DNA of 64,000 nt from Notolepis coatsorum (taxonomy: Eukaryota; Chordata; Actinopteri; Aulopiformes; Paralepididae), in NCBI GenBank assembly GCA_963971535.1, contig OZ020589.1, forward strand, positions 82,980,860 to 83,044,859, in the 5' to 3' direction. Position numbers and translations under genes: made by a program. The notes beneath the pieces were generated by a model. It saw nothing but the letters and a program-made list of their open reading frames with translations, was not told where the DNA came from and searched no databases. Positions 22,571 through 33,236 of the stretch are shown here, piece after piece; position 1 is the stretch's first letter; each line of letters opens with the position of its first letter.

Positions 22571-22730
22571 TGTAACATATTAGGGTTCTTATGATCTATA
22601 AGAATACTCCGGAGACAGATACGTGCTTCATAGCTGGTTTAATGGTTCTAGACTGCACGTAATACAGGGCATGATAATAGTGGCCAGTAGATGGTGCTGA
22701 CACTCTATATGTAATATCCAATACATTACA
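22571..22730 (-). repeat. 3' LTR of the Mag-type element
   Basis: 160 bp, TGTAACATATTAGGG...CCAATACATTACA on the plus strand; identical by eye to 27202-27361. Confidence 0.95.
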
Positions 22731-22946
22731 CTCCTTCCCTGTAAATACAAACTTGTACTGTTTCGTTTTTATTTTCCTTTGTTATCCCCATAACCAAAAT
22801 CACTTCAACAATTACTGGCATAACTTAATACGTTATAACAACGCCCGTATCTTTAAAGTGCCTTTTGTTCTATTAAAACATTCCCAGAACATAACATCAC
22901 TAATACGAAAGAACATTCGTTTCTCTTTAACCCGCTTGAGTCTCAT

Positions 22947-25900
22947 CTAATCATTCTTGAACCTTGCTGGTGTCCTGTGCGCTCTTTGCGGGTACCGGCG
23001 CAGGGTAGGACTGCTTGCTTTAACAGGTGTCGGCAGAGTGTCTCTGGGTTGAGCTGTACTCTGCGATGGTTTATGCTGTGTTGGGCTTTGCTGCAGCTGC
23101 GGTGGTGGTGGCGGTTCAGGGCTGTCATTTGCAGGCCTCCTCGGAGTGTGAGCTGGTCCTGGTGTGGACTCCCTGGTGATCTGAGTCTCTTTAGTGGTTG
23201 GTCTGACAGACGGCTCTGTGCAATCCAGAGTCTGTGTCACATTTTCACTGGTGTGTTGGTATGGTGTTTCTTCTCTGGAGAACAGTAAGTGGTCAATATG
23301 GACTGAGCGCTGTCTCCCTCCATCGTCGATCAGGTACCTGACTGGTCCGAGGCGCTTTACCACTGTTGCTCTTAACCACTTTTCCTTTCCCTCACGGAAG
23401 TTTTTTACACGCACTTGGTCACCTGGCTGTAGGTCTCTCAGCTTTGTTGTTGTTTTGTCATGGTAGGTCTTTTGCTTTAGTTGTTTCTCTTCAACTGTTC
23501 TCGCCAGGCTTGGTTTGAGTAGACTGAATCTGGTTCTCAGTTGACGTTTTAAGAACAGCTCCGCTGGTGTGACTCCTGTCACCGAATGCGGTGTGCTCCT
23601 GTACATCAACAGGAAGTTTGCCAGTCTGTGTTGTAGTGACAGTTTGGTCTGCAGAACCTCTTCTCCAATAACCTGTTTCATGAGTGCTGCTTTAACGGTT
23701 TGTACGGACCTCTCCGCTGCCCCGTTCGAGGCGGGGTGGTATGCTGGCACCAGTGTCTGTTTGATACCGTTGCTCCTCAGAAACTGCTTGAACTCACAGG
23801 ATGTAAATTGTGGTCCATTATCTGAAACCACTTCTTCTGGTAGGCCCTGAGAAGCAAATATGTTCCGGAGCACGTCAATGGTCTTCACTGCTGTAGTGGT
23901 TGTCATGGGAACAACTTCGAGCCATTTTGAGTGACTGTCAACGAGTACCAGGAAGTACTGTTTGTCTTTCTCACAGAAGTCTATGTGTATCCTCTGCCAT
24001 ACACGGGCTGGCCACTGCCAACAGTGCAGCGGGGCTGCGGCGGGCAGTGTTCTCTCTGACTGACACGCTCCACAGTGCTGTACTGTTTTCTCAATGTCAT
24101 TATCCATGTGGGGCCACCACACATACGATCTTGCGAATGCTTTCATACGGCAGATCCCCGGGTGTCCAGTGTGTAGATCACTCAGTAGTTTGGCTCTGTG
24201 CGCTGCAGGAACAATAACTCTCCTGCCCCACAGAACACATCCTTGCTCTTCAGATATCTCTGTCCTCCTAATGAAGAACGGTCTGAGAGCCTCATCCTCA
24301 ATGTGGTCTGGCCAACCATTTAAAGTGATCTCTCTGACTTTGCTCAGCACTGGATCTTTGCGAGTGCTCCGTGCTATGTTGCTTGCATGCACAGGGAGGT
24401 CATCTACTGCTGAGAAGTAGAAGATGTTTTTATCTTCAGCCGTTTTGTCCTTGTCACGTCTCGGCAGCCTGGATAACGCATCAGCGTTGGCATGATCGGC
24501 AGATCTGCGATATTCAATGTCATAATTATACGCCATGAGTATCAGTGCCCACCGCTGCATTCTCAGAGCAGCCAGGGTAGGAATGTCTGACTTTGGGCCC
24601 AGGATCACCAAGTGCGGCTTGTGATCTGTGATCAGGGTGAACTTTCTTCCATAGAGGTATTTATGAAATTTCTTCACTCCGAAAATGATGGCTAGAGCCT
24701 CTTTCTCAATTTGCGCATAATTACGCTCTGCATCCGTCAGGGTGCGTGACGCAAATGCAATGGGCTTTTCTTCTCCATTTTCCATGATGTGCGATATCAC
24801 CGCACCCACCCCGTAGGGTGATGCATCGCATGCTAGCCTCATTGGCTTCTTGGTGTCATAATGTACAACCGCTGTGCTCTCTAACAACTGGTTTGTCGCC
24901 TTTTTGAACACTTGGTCACATTCCACTGTCCACTTCCAAGGTCTGTCCTTCTTCAGTAGTGCATACAGTGGTTGTAACAGAGAAGACAGGTTCTTTATGA
25001 ACCTCCCATAGTAGTTCAATAATCCAATGAATGAACGGAGTTCCGATTCATTTGTGGGGCTTGGAGCATTCATTATCGCTTCTACCTTCTCTTTGGTGGG
25101 GTGGAGTCCTTCGCTGTCCACCATGTGCCCTAAATACTCCACTCTGCTCTCCATGAATTTGCACTTAGCACGTTTCACTCTGACGCCATATCTCCCCAGA
25201 CGACTCAGGACCTCGTCCAGCATTTTCAAGTGGTCCTCTTTAGACTCCGCTGTGATGAGAATGTCATCCAGAAAACATGTCACGTGGTCTAGCCCTTGCA
25301 GGATTTGATCCATCACTCCCTGGAAGATGGATGGCGCGCTGGAGACTCCATATGAGAGACGGTGATACACATACAGTCCCCGGTGTGTGTTCACCGTGAG
25401 ATATTTTTCAGAGTCTTTATCCAGTTCTAACTGCTGATATGCATGTGACAAGTCCAATTTGGTGAACAACTTTCCTCCAGCCAATGTTGCGAACAGATCC
25501 TCTGTGTTCGGTAGTGGGTATGTTTCTTCCTCCACACTCTGGTTTATGGTTACCTTGTAGTCACCACAGATCCTGATTGACTTATCCGGCTTTGGGACTA
25601 TGACTATGGGCGACGCCCACTCACTTCTGTCAACCTTGGATATGATGCCTAGTCCTTCCAGTCGATCCAGCTCCTTCTCAACTGGTTCTTTGAGGGCATA
25701 TGGCATCGGTCTAGCCTTCCTGATGATGGGCTGGGCTCCTGGCTTTACTCTGATAGAGGCTTTGAACTCACGGATTGTGCTGGGGCCTTCCTCAAACACA
25801 GCCTTGTGTTTCTGTAACAAAGCCTCCATGTCTCCATCACTGTCACTGCTGGCTCTCACCGTGAATATTTCTCTCCAGTTCAGCCTGAGTATCTTCAGCC

Positions 25901-27038
25901 AGTCACAACCTAGCAGCGCTGGTCTGTCTCCCTTCACAATCACCAGGGGCAACTTGTCTGTCTGTCGCTCATATTCTACATTCACTGTCACTTCTCCCAG
26001 CGTGGGGATTCTCTCTTCCGTAAAAGTGAACAGTTTTGTGTTGCATTTCCTCAGGGTTAGATGAGCTAACGACTTTCTGTAAACAGTCTCTGACACTAGA
26101 GTTGCTTGAGCTCCTGTGTCCAGTAACATATCCACCACCCTGCCTTCAACTGTAACAGGGATGTGAATGCCATGTGTTTTGTTAGCAGCAGTGTACACTG
26201 TGTACACAGAAAGCTCTTCATCTGTATCGCTTTCCCCAGCCTCCTGTTGTACATAATGCGTCTTCCTGTTCCTACACATCCGTGCAATATGTCCCACTTT
26301 CGAACAATTGTGGCACTTTTCATCCTTGAATTTACATGCCTCGTGTGAATGCTGCTTACCCCCACATCTGTAGCAAGGCTTAAACTCCTTCTGGTCACCA
26401 TCTTGTTTTGGTTGCCAGCTCTTTTGTGTACGGTGTGGCTCAGATTTCTTTTTCCACTGCCTTTTTTCATTTTCCCTCACACTGTTTACATTCCCTGTCT
26501 CCTTCAGCTTGCTTGAAAATTCTTGTGCATTGAGTGATGCCATCTCCATTGCTAATGCAGTCTCACATGCATCCTTGAACGTCAGCGCTTGCCGCGATAA
26601 CAGTCTCCTTTGCACTTCTTCGGCTTTTAATCCACTCACAAAACGGTCGCGAAGTGCATCGTTCAAATGTGCAACAAAATCACAGTGAGTTGACAGTTGC
26701 TTTAATGCTACTACATACTCCGCAATTGACTCACCATCCTGCTGATTTCTCTTTTGAAAACGGAATCTTTCCATAATCACGATTGGCTTTGGCTTGTAAT
26801 GCTCACTGAGCGTATCACATAGCTCCTTGTACGTCTTTGCACTTGGCTTGTCAGGACTGAGTAGATTTTTCAAAAGTCTGTATGCTTCTGCTCCAATGGC
26901 TGTTAGGAACACACCGACCTTCTTTTCCTCATCCACTTCATTTGCCAACATCCACATGTCCAGTCTTTCCAAGTAAGATTCGAAATCCTGTTGTCCCTCC
27001 TTATATTCCGATAAGTTACCGATCCTAAACATAGCCAT
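22947..27038 (-). CDS. Mag-type gag-pol polyprotein (1363 aa)
   Basis: A single frame encoding capsid (residues about 1-200, YLERLDMWMLANEV, FRFQKRNQQDGESIAEYV), two CCHC knuckles (CYRCGGKQHSHEAC near 221, CHNCSKVGHIARMC), protease (MLLDTGAQATLV near 306), RT (WASPIVIVPKPD, FTKLDLSHAYQQ, catalytic FLDD near 589), RNase H (RLACDASPYGVG near 736; ITDHKPH), integrase with HHCC region (about 955-990; HCGACQ) and DDE core (HIDF near 1017, DNGPQF near 1074, NGAAERS near 1107), then a Pro/Thr-rich tail. Gag and pol fused in one frame is common in this clade. Belongs to the mobile element, not the host. Confidence 0.95.
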   Translation of the reverse strand: MAMFRIGNLSEYKEGQQDFESYLERLDMWMLANEVDEEKKVGVFLTAIGAEAYRLLKNLLSPDKPSAKTYKELCDTLSEHYKPKPIVIMERFRFQKRNQQDGESIAEYVVALKQLSTHCDFVAHLNDALRDRFVSGLKAEEVQRRLLSRQALTFKDACETALAMEMASLNAQEFSSKLKETGNVNSVRENEKRQWKKKSEPHRTQKSWQPKQDGDQKEFKPCYRCGGKQHSHEACKFKDEKCHNCSKVGHIARMCRNRKTHYVQQEAGESDTDEELSVYTVYTAANKTHGIHIPVTVEGRVVDMLLDTGAQATLVSETVYRKSLAHLTLRKCNTKLFTFTEERIPTLGEVTVNVEYERQTDKLPLVIVKGDRPALLGCDWLKILRLNWREIFTVRASSDSDGDMEALLQKHKAVFEEGPSTIREFKASIRVKPGAQPIIRKARPMPYALKEPVEKELDRLEGLGIISKVDRSEWASPIVIVPKPDKSIRICGDYKVTINQSVEEETYPLPNTEDLFATLAGGKLFTKLDLSHAYQQLELDKDSEKYLTVNTHRGLYVYHRLSYGVSSAPSIFQGVMDQILQGLDHVTCFLDDILITAESKEDHLKMLDEVLSRLGRYGVRVKRAKCKFMESRVEYLGHMVDSEGLHPTKEKVEAIMNAPSPTNESELRSFIGLLNYYGRFIKNLSSLLQPLYALLKKDRPWKWTVECDQVFKKATNQLLESTAVVHYDTKKPMRLACDASPYGVGAVISHIMENGEEKPIAFASRTLTDAERNYAQIEKEALAIIFGVKKFHKYLYGRKFTLITDHKPHLVILGPKSDIPTLAALRMQRWALILMAYNYDIEYRRSADHANADALSRLPRRDKDKTAEDKNIFYFSAVDDLPVHASNIARSTRKDPVLSKVREITLNGWPDHIEDEALRPFFIRRTEISEEQGCVLWGRRVIVPAAHRAKLLSDLHTGHPGICRMKAFARSYVWWPHMDNDIEKTVQHCGACQSERTLPAAAPLHCWQWPARVWQRIHIDFCEKDKQYFLVLVDSHSKWLEVVPMTTTTAVKTIDVLRNIFASQGLPEEVVSDNGPQFTSCEFKQFLRSNGIKQTLVPAYHPASNGAAERSVQTVKAALMKQVIGEEVLQTKLSLQHRLANFLLMYRSTPHSVTGVTPAELFLKRQLRTRFSLLKPSLARTVEEKQLKQKTYHDKTTTKLRDLQPGDQVRVKNFREGKEKWLRATVVKRLGPVRYLIDDGGRQRSVHIDHLLFSREETPYQHTSENVTQTLDCTEPSVRPTTKETQITRESTPGPAHTPRRPANDSPEPPPPPQLQQSPTQHKPSQSTAQPRDTLPTPVKASSPTLRRYPQRAHRTPARFKND

Positions 27039-27201
27039 CTTGTTAGCTTGTTAGCTCCGTCAGCTAGCTTTAGCTTACTCCGTTAGCCTCCTCTTCTTCA
27101 GAGCTACAAAGTCCACGGAATTAACTAACTTAGTTGCTAGTTTGCATGTTGTGTCTCCTCCCAGGTATATTCTTCTTAGAATTCACCGTCCTCGTCGCCA
27201 C

Positions 27202-27361
27202 TGTAACATATTAGGGTTCTTATGATCTATAAGAATACTCCGGAGACAGATACGTGCTTCATAGCTGGTTTAATGGTTCTAGACTGCACGTAATACAGGG
27301 CATGATAATAGTGGCCAGTAGATGGTGCTGACACTCTATATGTAATATCCAATACATTACA
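27202..27361 (-). repeat. 5' LTR of the Mag-type element
   Basis: 160 bp. The primer-binding site lies at about 27187-27201 just inside. It would carry the promoter, but no clear TATA box was picked out. Confidence 0.95.
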
Positions 27362-27366
27362 GATCC

Positions 27367-27985
27367 TATGCCCACATTTCCTCGTTAGGGTGTACTTTCA
27401 TTTTTATATGAAAGGTGGGACCTGCACGGGACAGAGAAGCATCCGCTCGAGAATCCTGGGTTCACCAGGACCTGGTCGCGGCCCACTAGATTGACCATCA
27501 TGGGCGTCAGACCAAGATCCTCCGACCGCCGTTTAAGCCGAGCAGAGGACCCCAGCCTGGAGTCTGCGTTTCGTGAATTGTCAGCTAACCCCCACAGCAT
27601 CAACAACAACCAGAGCTCGCAAGCAAAACAGTACGTACCCCATCCTGGAAACAACCGCTTCTCACAACAGTCGGTGCTTCCCACAGTCCAGCTGTGTGGC
27701 CGGAGGGCAACCCCATCCAGCCGCAGCAAGGAGGACTGTAGCTGGGGAGCATGTCAGCGGCGTGAGCTCCTAATACGAAAAAGCCGTTGAAGGTCAGAAT
27801 GATCATCATCTTCCAGACACTCCAGTAACGAAGACAATATCGCCGTATTTTCTCGAAATAGTGAGAGAGAAAATAAAGATATGATGTCAACGTATCTTCC
27901 CGTTCTTTTGTTTTCCAAGTTTCTTCTACTAACAACCACGTCAAGTGGGGATCTACCGAAGGCACTTCCTTGTGGTGAAAGTGAA
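27367..27985. other. Element B interior, no recognised gene
   Basis: Resumes immediately after the gypsy target duplication. Short overlapping frames on both strands, none with a recognisable domain. Confidence 0.5.
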
Positions 27986-28148
27986 GAAGGAGGCGAGTAG
28001 GTGACCACACACCTGCTTATGAAGGGGTGTGGCCAGACGAATGTTGGGATGTAAAGGTACATGGTGGAATTTTTTATTCAGTGCTCGTGCACGAAGTGAA
28101 GTACAGTGCTGTATGATGCTGAGCGAAATCCATAACGAAACAGAACTG

Positions 28149-28815
28149 GTGTCCAGTGATTGACAGCTCACCAGAGAAAACCCAAAATACATCCAGAGCA
28201 GACAAGAATAAACTAAAATCAAACCCACATAAACCGTGATCCATCACAGAATGTCATTGATTGAAATCCCTTTCCCTATCCGGGGGAAAACACCTCCATA
28301 AACCTGCCCTCGCCTCCAGGCCACACATCCCATGCCTTCTCATCAGTGATCTCTCAACACACTATATACAATAGATGTGGAATAGAGTAAACTCCTCTAA
28401 TCAAATATGGCTACAGATTATATAATTATATGGTGCATTTTGATTCACACCAAGATTGGATATCTGAAATGGTTTGCATCTGTTGATATCTAGAGGGATA
28501 GTGGTCAAGGGGCTTTAGTCAGTTCACAAAACCAACAGTTCTAATATTTTGGGTAATTTCACATCAACATACCTTCTGTAAAAATGCAATGCGATTGAAA
28601 AATCACAATTGTATTGTATCTTATAATGTGCATATAATGTGATTTATAATGTGTTAAGAGTTCCTAAAGGCTTGTTTTCCATGTGTATATATATACATAC
28701 ACGTATATACCTACAATAGATGTATATATTATTGTATTGACGAAGCAAACACACTCTGGATTGATAAAGCAAATGCACGCACTGTGCCAATGTGGATAAC
28801 TGATGGGGATCATCC
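28149..28815. other. No recognised feature
   Basis: AT-rich, with a short TATATATACATACACG stretch near 28690. No gene or repeat family recognised. Confidence 0.5.
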
Positions 28816-29074
28816 CTATGTTCCCCGGGTCCTATCTTCCCCGGGTTCTATGTTCCCCGCTTTGATTGATTAATAGATTGAACATTTTATAAATTTGTAT
28901 TATTTTATTAATTATTAATGTCTGCCTTGTTTCGAACGGTTAAGCTTAGGCTCTCTTTCGAACTGGTTAAGGTTAGAGTTTGGAATCAGGGCTGGTGGTC
29001 TAAAATGTTCAATCAATCAATCAATCAAAGTGGGGAACATAGAACCCGGGGAACATAGGACCCGGGGAACATAG
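28816..29074. mobile_element. Palindromic MITE with triplicated terminal motif
   Basis: The left end has three tandem versions of CTATGTTCCCCGGGT, then CGCTTTGATTGATT and GATTGAACATTTTA. The right end is the inverse, TAAAATGTTCAATC(AATC)n, CAAAGTGGGGAACATAG and two more GGGGAACATAG copies. Total 259 bp with a short AT-rich loop and no coding capacity. No clear target duplication. Superfamily unassigned. Confidence 0.85.
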
Positions 29075-29261
29075 ACTTGCTCCCAACTGATGCACGGTGG
29101 AAACGCTTGAAAAGACAACATCACCAACACAGAACTTTTTTTGAAGAATAGAAACCTGGCTCCTGACCTAGTTGAGCTGTCTGCTGAGTTTTGGCACAGT
29201 GACTACAGTAGCTGTGTAGCCGGTGTGATCTTGTCTGCGTTGTGTTAAGTCGATTCGACCC

Positions 29262-29345
29262 CTGTTAAGGGATCGCCCTGAGTGGGAGTTGAACCCCGGA
29301 CGCCCGCATCGCAGGTGGCATCACAGACCACTAAGCAAGAAGTGA
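29262..29345 (-). mobile_element. tRNA-derived SINE head (fragment)
   Basis: On the minus strand an A box (TTAGTGGTCTGTGATG, 29334-29319) and B box (GGGTTCAACTCCC, 29296-29284) are spaced as in a tRNA gene. The rest does not fold into a good tRNA, so this is a SINE head, not a functional tRNA. Confidence 0.6.
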
Positions 29346-29360
29346 ATTCACTTCTTGCTT
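29333..29360. repeat. Perfect 28-bp palindrome
   Basis: AAGCAAGAAGTGAA followed by its exact complement TTCACTTCTTGCTT, with no spacer, at the 5' edge of the SINE head. Confidence 0.95.
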
Positions 29361-29469
29361 CCGGGTCTGGATGCCTCTGGGGAGTGAGTTTACTTGCAGT
29401 ACCGCTTAACGTCCACAGCCACTTCACGACTTGTACCTCGTGACTGTGGATATACTGCGGTACCTCCGT

Positions 29470-29815
29470 TACAGCTGCATCGTGGTGAGTTTGGCACAGT
29501 GGCTAAAGTAGCTGCATCGTGGTAAGTTTGGCTCAGTGGCTACAGTAGCTGCGTCGTGGTGAGTTTGGCACAGTGGCTACAGTACAGTAGCTGCGTCGTG
29601 GTGAGTTTGGCACAGTGGCTACAGTACAGTAGCTGCGTCGTGGTGAGTTTGGCACAGTGGCTACAGTATCTGCGTCATGGTTAGTTTGGCTCAGTGGCTA
29701 CAGTAGCTGCGTCGTGGTGAGTTTGGCTCAGTGGCTATACAGTAGCTGCATCATGGTGAGTTTGGCTCAGTGGCTACAGTAGCTGTCTGGTGAGTTTGGC
29801 TCAGTGGCTACAGTA
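29470..29815. repeat. 35-45-bp minisatellite
   Basis: Nine or so copies of GTGAGTTTGGCACAGTGGC followed by TACAGTAGCTGCGTCGTG, with GCACAG/GCTCAG variants and an occasional extra TACAG. Confidence 0.92.
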
Positions 29816-30373
29816 GCATCTTTGCCTTATGTGAAAATGTGCCTAAAACATGATATATTCGTTGGCTACTTATTGTGATTCTGGGTGAGGTGGAATATAA
29901 TGCATCATATCTGCAGAAACCTCATTGTTTGCTGTTTCATTCAGTATATGACATGTCACTGTATCATTATGCTGTAAGATTTTAGGGTTGAAAAGTAATC
30001 AGAAAATGGCTCTTGTGTGCGCAGGGTCTCACCATTTCTTGCACCCCACAATATTTCTTGAGAGCAGTGACACATTTAAGTCACAGAGAGATAATTTGTG
30101 CGTCAGAGAGGCATGTTTCAGTTTATGTCCAAGGCCCGCTTTACATTCTCTATAAACCCTGACACTCAAAGTCATCTATAGTATGGTTGTTTTACTTTTT
30201 ATTTCACCTTTTTTTTAATTTTACTGCTGCACAAATAATTCTTTGAAGACACAGGCGAGAAAACCTTTAGGGACAATAGATGAACATTTGCATTTGTGCA
30301 ACAATCCTGCATGTTTACATCTGTATCCCTTTATGAACATGCCTTGTCCCTATCCAATACAACCAACCTTCTG
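29816..30373. other. No recognised feature
   Basis: AT-rich single-copy-looking sequence without a gene or known repeat. Confidence 0.5.
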
Positions 30374-30800
30374 CTATGTCACAGACACCCTCGGCAGTGT
30401 GATGTCACCCATCATTCGAATGCCCAGCATTTGTGGCATACAGTAGAGATAACTGGATTTTGCAATTGGATTGAGGAAAGGTGAATAGGGTGGATGTAAC
30501 TCCATCAGCATCCGTGGGGCGAACAGCAAACCATTCCCTGACAAGAATGGAGCAGTGAAAATGGACATTATCCCTAATGACCAAATCATTTATCAAGTCA
30601 GGCCTCACCTCTCCCTCTTGTTCTCATCAGTGCACTGTAGAGAAGGCTGTGAGGTCCAATGGTGGGAACATGGTGGATTACGCCATTGTTGGAGATGGCA
30701 AACATTATTACCCCATGCTGGCCTTGGAGAGAGGTCATGTTCCTGCCTCGTCTTCTGACTTTGTTGAGGTTGAATTCTGTATACTGGACCAATAAGAACA
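30374..30800 (-). pseudogene. DDE transposase relic (IS630/Tc1-mariner superfamily, DDE_3 type)
   Basis: Conserved blocks appear in order on the minus strand but in more than one frame: EFNLNKVRRRGRN (about 30780-30740), FAISNNGVIHHVPTIGP (about 30700-30650), RDNVHFHCSILVREWFA (about 30580-30530) and LHPPYSPFLNPI (about 30508-30473). The DNV-H and PPYSPFLNPI motifs mark the second Asp and the segment before the catalytic Glu; the Glu itself is not convincing and the first Asp block lies at the edge. The spread over frames shows at least one or two frameshifts. No terminal repeats were found. Non-functional. Confidence 0.75.
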
Positions 30801-30831
30801 ATGATTATGATATGAAGATACCTCCCCTTAA
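30783..30831. repeat. First part of a ~65-bp tandem repeat split by two transposons
   Basis: ACTGGACCAATAAGAACAAT...GATACCTCCC here continues after the piggyBac-like element as TATCAATATTCATACAGG (31759-31776) and GACAAATAAGAACAA. It resumes after the LINE at 36816 (GAACAATGATTATG...TACAGGACCAATAAG to 36875). This gives an undisturbed copy of the piggyBac target site at 36841-36860. Confidence 0.85.
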
Positions 30832-31754
30832 CACTTTGAATGCCCAAAACGACATAACACGTTTTATCAGCCCGCCCCCTGAATGCCCACCACGACAATT
30901 AGCGTGATTTTTTTTTTATTAGCGATCTGAATTCATATTTCATCAACCGAGTCTACCGTTGGGAAACCAGCCCCATCAGGAGCTCAGATGTGAAAAAAGC
31001 GCCCCCTATGGTCTCCCAGATGGTAATGCACCCTTTTCGAATGGACTCAATGAAAATGGATGAGAAAAGAAAAATCCGGAATCCACATTTTACTTCTGAC
31101 GCATGTAACCGGAGATGATCCCAGTCATTGTGGACCATCAGAACAGCGTGTAATATGTGTTTACAGTATGTAGCGTTGGATCAATAAAAGCGCTCGATTT
31201 TTGGAATGGCGATCAGGAATTGAAATAATCTTTTTGGATAATATCTGATCTCAGGTAAGGAATCTATTTGACCAGTCTTAGGATAATCAGACCTGTTTTC
31301 ACGGAGATATAAGCTTTCCCCCTATGTGTGATGTGGCTGTTTGGCTGTGCGAGTGATCAGGAAATATATCAGATCAGATATCAGATCGATATAGCGTGCA
31401 TACGTACACATAATTATACTATCGATAACCTAGCGTTTATTTGAAAACGATTCATAAATAGGCCGAAAAAATTGAACGTTTTTGTGTATTCTAGAATATT
31501 CTGTTTATTATGGAATCTTTTTATTTTCCTTGAAAACGAGGGCTTTTCAAGATGCTATAAAACGGAAATGAACCGATAAAAAAACAATCCGCTTCGACAA
31601 TGTTGACTGGAAAATGAGTCATTGATAAGCGACGGGCAGATTAGACACATAGCCATAATTTAAAACATAGATTAGGCGATATTAACGCTAACATTGAAGT
31701 GGATGGTGGGCATTCAAGCACTAAATCGTGCGCCCCCTGCTGGCACTGAAAGAG
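30832..31754. mobile_element. piggyBac-like non-autonomous element, copy C (complete)
   Basis: A 923-bp element between TTAA at 30828-30831 and 31755-31758. Ends CACTTTGAATGCC and the complement GGCACTGAAAGAG are inverted. The empty target is preserved in a neighbouring tandem copy, where CCTCCCATTAATATCAATAT (36841-36860) runs through a single TTAA. The interior is related to copies A, B and D (GCGCCCCCTATGGTCTCCCA; GTAATGCACCCTTTTCGAAT). No transposase. Confidence 0.9.
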
Positions 31755-31972
31755 TTAATATCAATATTCATACAGGACAAATAAGAACAATAATAATAAT
31801 AATACATTTTATTTGGGGTGCCTTTCACGACACCCAATGTCACCTTACAGATCATAAAAACAAAGCAAGACAGTTGAAAGTTGAGGTTAAAAACAAGACA
31901 AACAACAGGAAGTATAAAACAGTGAAGTTAAAAAACAAAACAAACAAACAGCAGGGGGAACAGTGGCACAGG

Positions 31973-32131
31973 TTACAGTGAATATGCAAGTTTAAACATA
32001 TCGGTTTTTAGTTGTGATTTAAATGATGATAGGGAGTCAGACTGCCGGACATGTGGGGGAAGGGAGTTCCAGAGTCTGCGAGCAGAGCAGCTGAAAGCAC
32101 CCATGTTACTGTGAGGCATGAGCTGGGGATG
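31973..32131 (-). pseudogene. L2-group LINE ORF2 C-terminus
   Basis: LHPQLMPHSNMGAFSCSARR then LWNSLPPHVRQSDSLSSFK and SQLKTDMFKLAYSL, the conserved end of L2-group proteins, followed by the 3' UTR. Confidence 0.85.
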
Positions 32132-32139
32132 GAGAGGAG

Positions 32140-33030
<891 letters not shown>

Positions 33031-33050
33031 GAGAGGAGTCCAGTAGACTC

Positions 33051-33236
33051 GCAGTGCTTCCCAATCCTCTCCTCGAAGCACCCCAGCCGTTCCATGTATT
33101 TGTTAAATTCCACCACCAGCACACCTGATTCAACTTAACAAGCCCTTTATTAGTTGAATCAGGTGTGCTGGTGGTGGAATTTAACAAATACATGGAACGG
33201 CTGGGGTGCCTCGAGGAGAGGATTGGGAAGCACTGC
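33051..33236. mobile_element. 186-bp near-perfect palindromic MITE
   Basis: GCAGTGCTTCCCAATCCTCT...CCAGCACACCTGATTCAACT is mirrored by AGTTGAATCAGGTGTGCTGG...GATTGGGAAGCACTGC around a loop of roughly 15 bases. CAGTG/CACTG ends suggest a hAT MITE; the flanks AGTAGACT and AGTAGAGG are an imperfect duplication. Confidence 0.88.

Larger units (their letters stand above)
22571..27361 (-). mobile_element. Whole-looking Mag-type Ty3/gypsy element with 160-bp LTRs that look identical
   Basis: LTRs at 22571-22730 and 27202-27361 (TGTAACAT...ATTACA) show no difference I can see. GATCC is duplicated on both sides (22566-22570, 27362-27366). Directly inside the 5' LTR (minus strand) is TGGCGACGAGGACGG, which fits the 3' end of tRNA-Ser(GCT); serine primers are usual in the Mag clade. 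A purine tract (GGGAAGGAG) abuts the 3' LTR. The interior is one long gag-pol frame. No breaks are evident, so the insertion is very young. There is no env. Confidence 0.95.
9635..28148. mobile_element. Second, greatly inflated copy of the long-TIR DNA transposon (element B)
   Basis: The left TIR starts at about 9635 (GGTTATATACATAACC, TTACGTTCTGTTTCGTTATGG, CGCTCAGCATCATAC) and shares its first 16 bases with the right end of element A. The right TIR ends at 28148 (GTATGATGCTGAGCGAAATC, CATAACGAAACAGAAC). The subterminal block at 27.99-28.11 kb (CCACACACCTGCTTATGAAG, GTGCACGAAGTGAAGTACAG) is the same as in element A. The interior was expanded by a CR1-like LINE, an L1-group LINE and a Mag gypsy element. 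Without them about 5 kb remains with no recognised transposase. Reading this as one element rather than two half-elements is an inference. Confidence 0.6.

Noticed and set aside
29262-29345. Functional tRNA gene
   Set aside because: A and B boxes are present but the acceptor stem and anticodon arm do not pair convincingly; it fits a SINE head.
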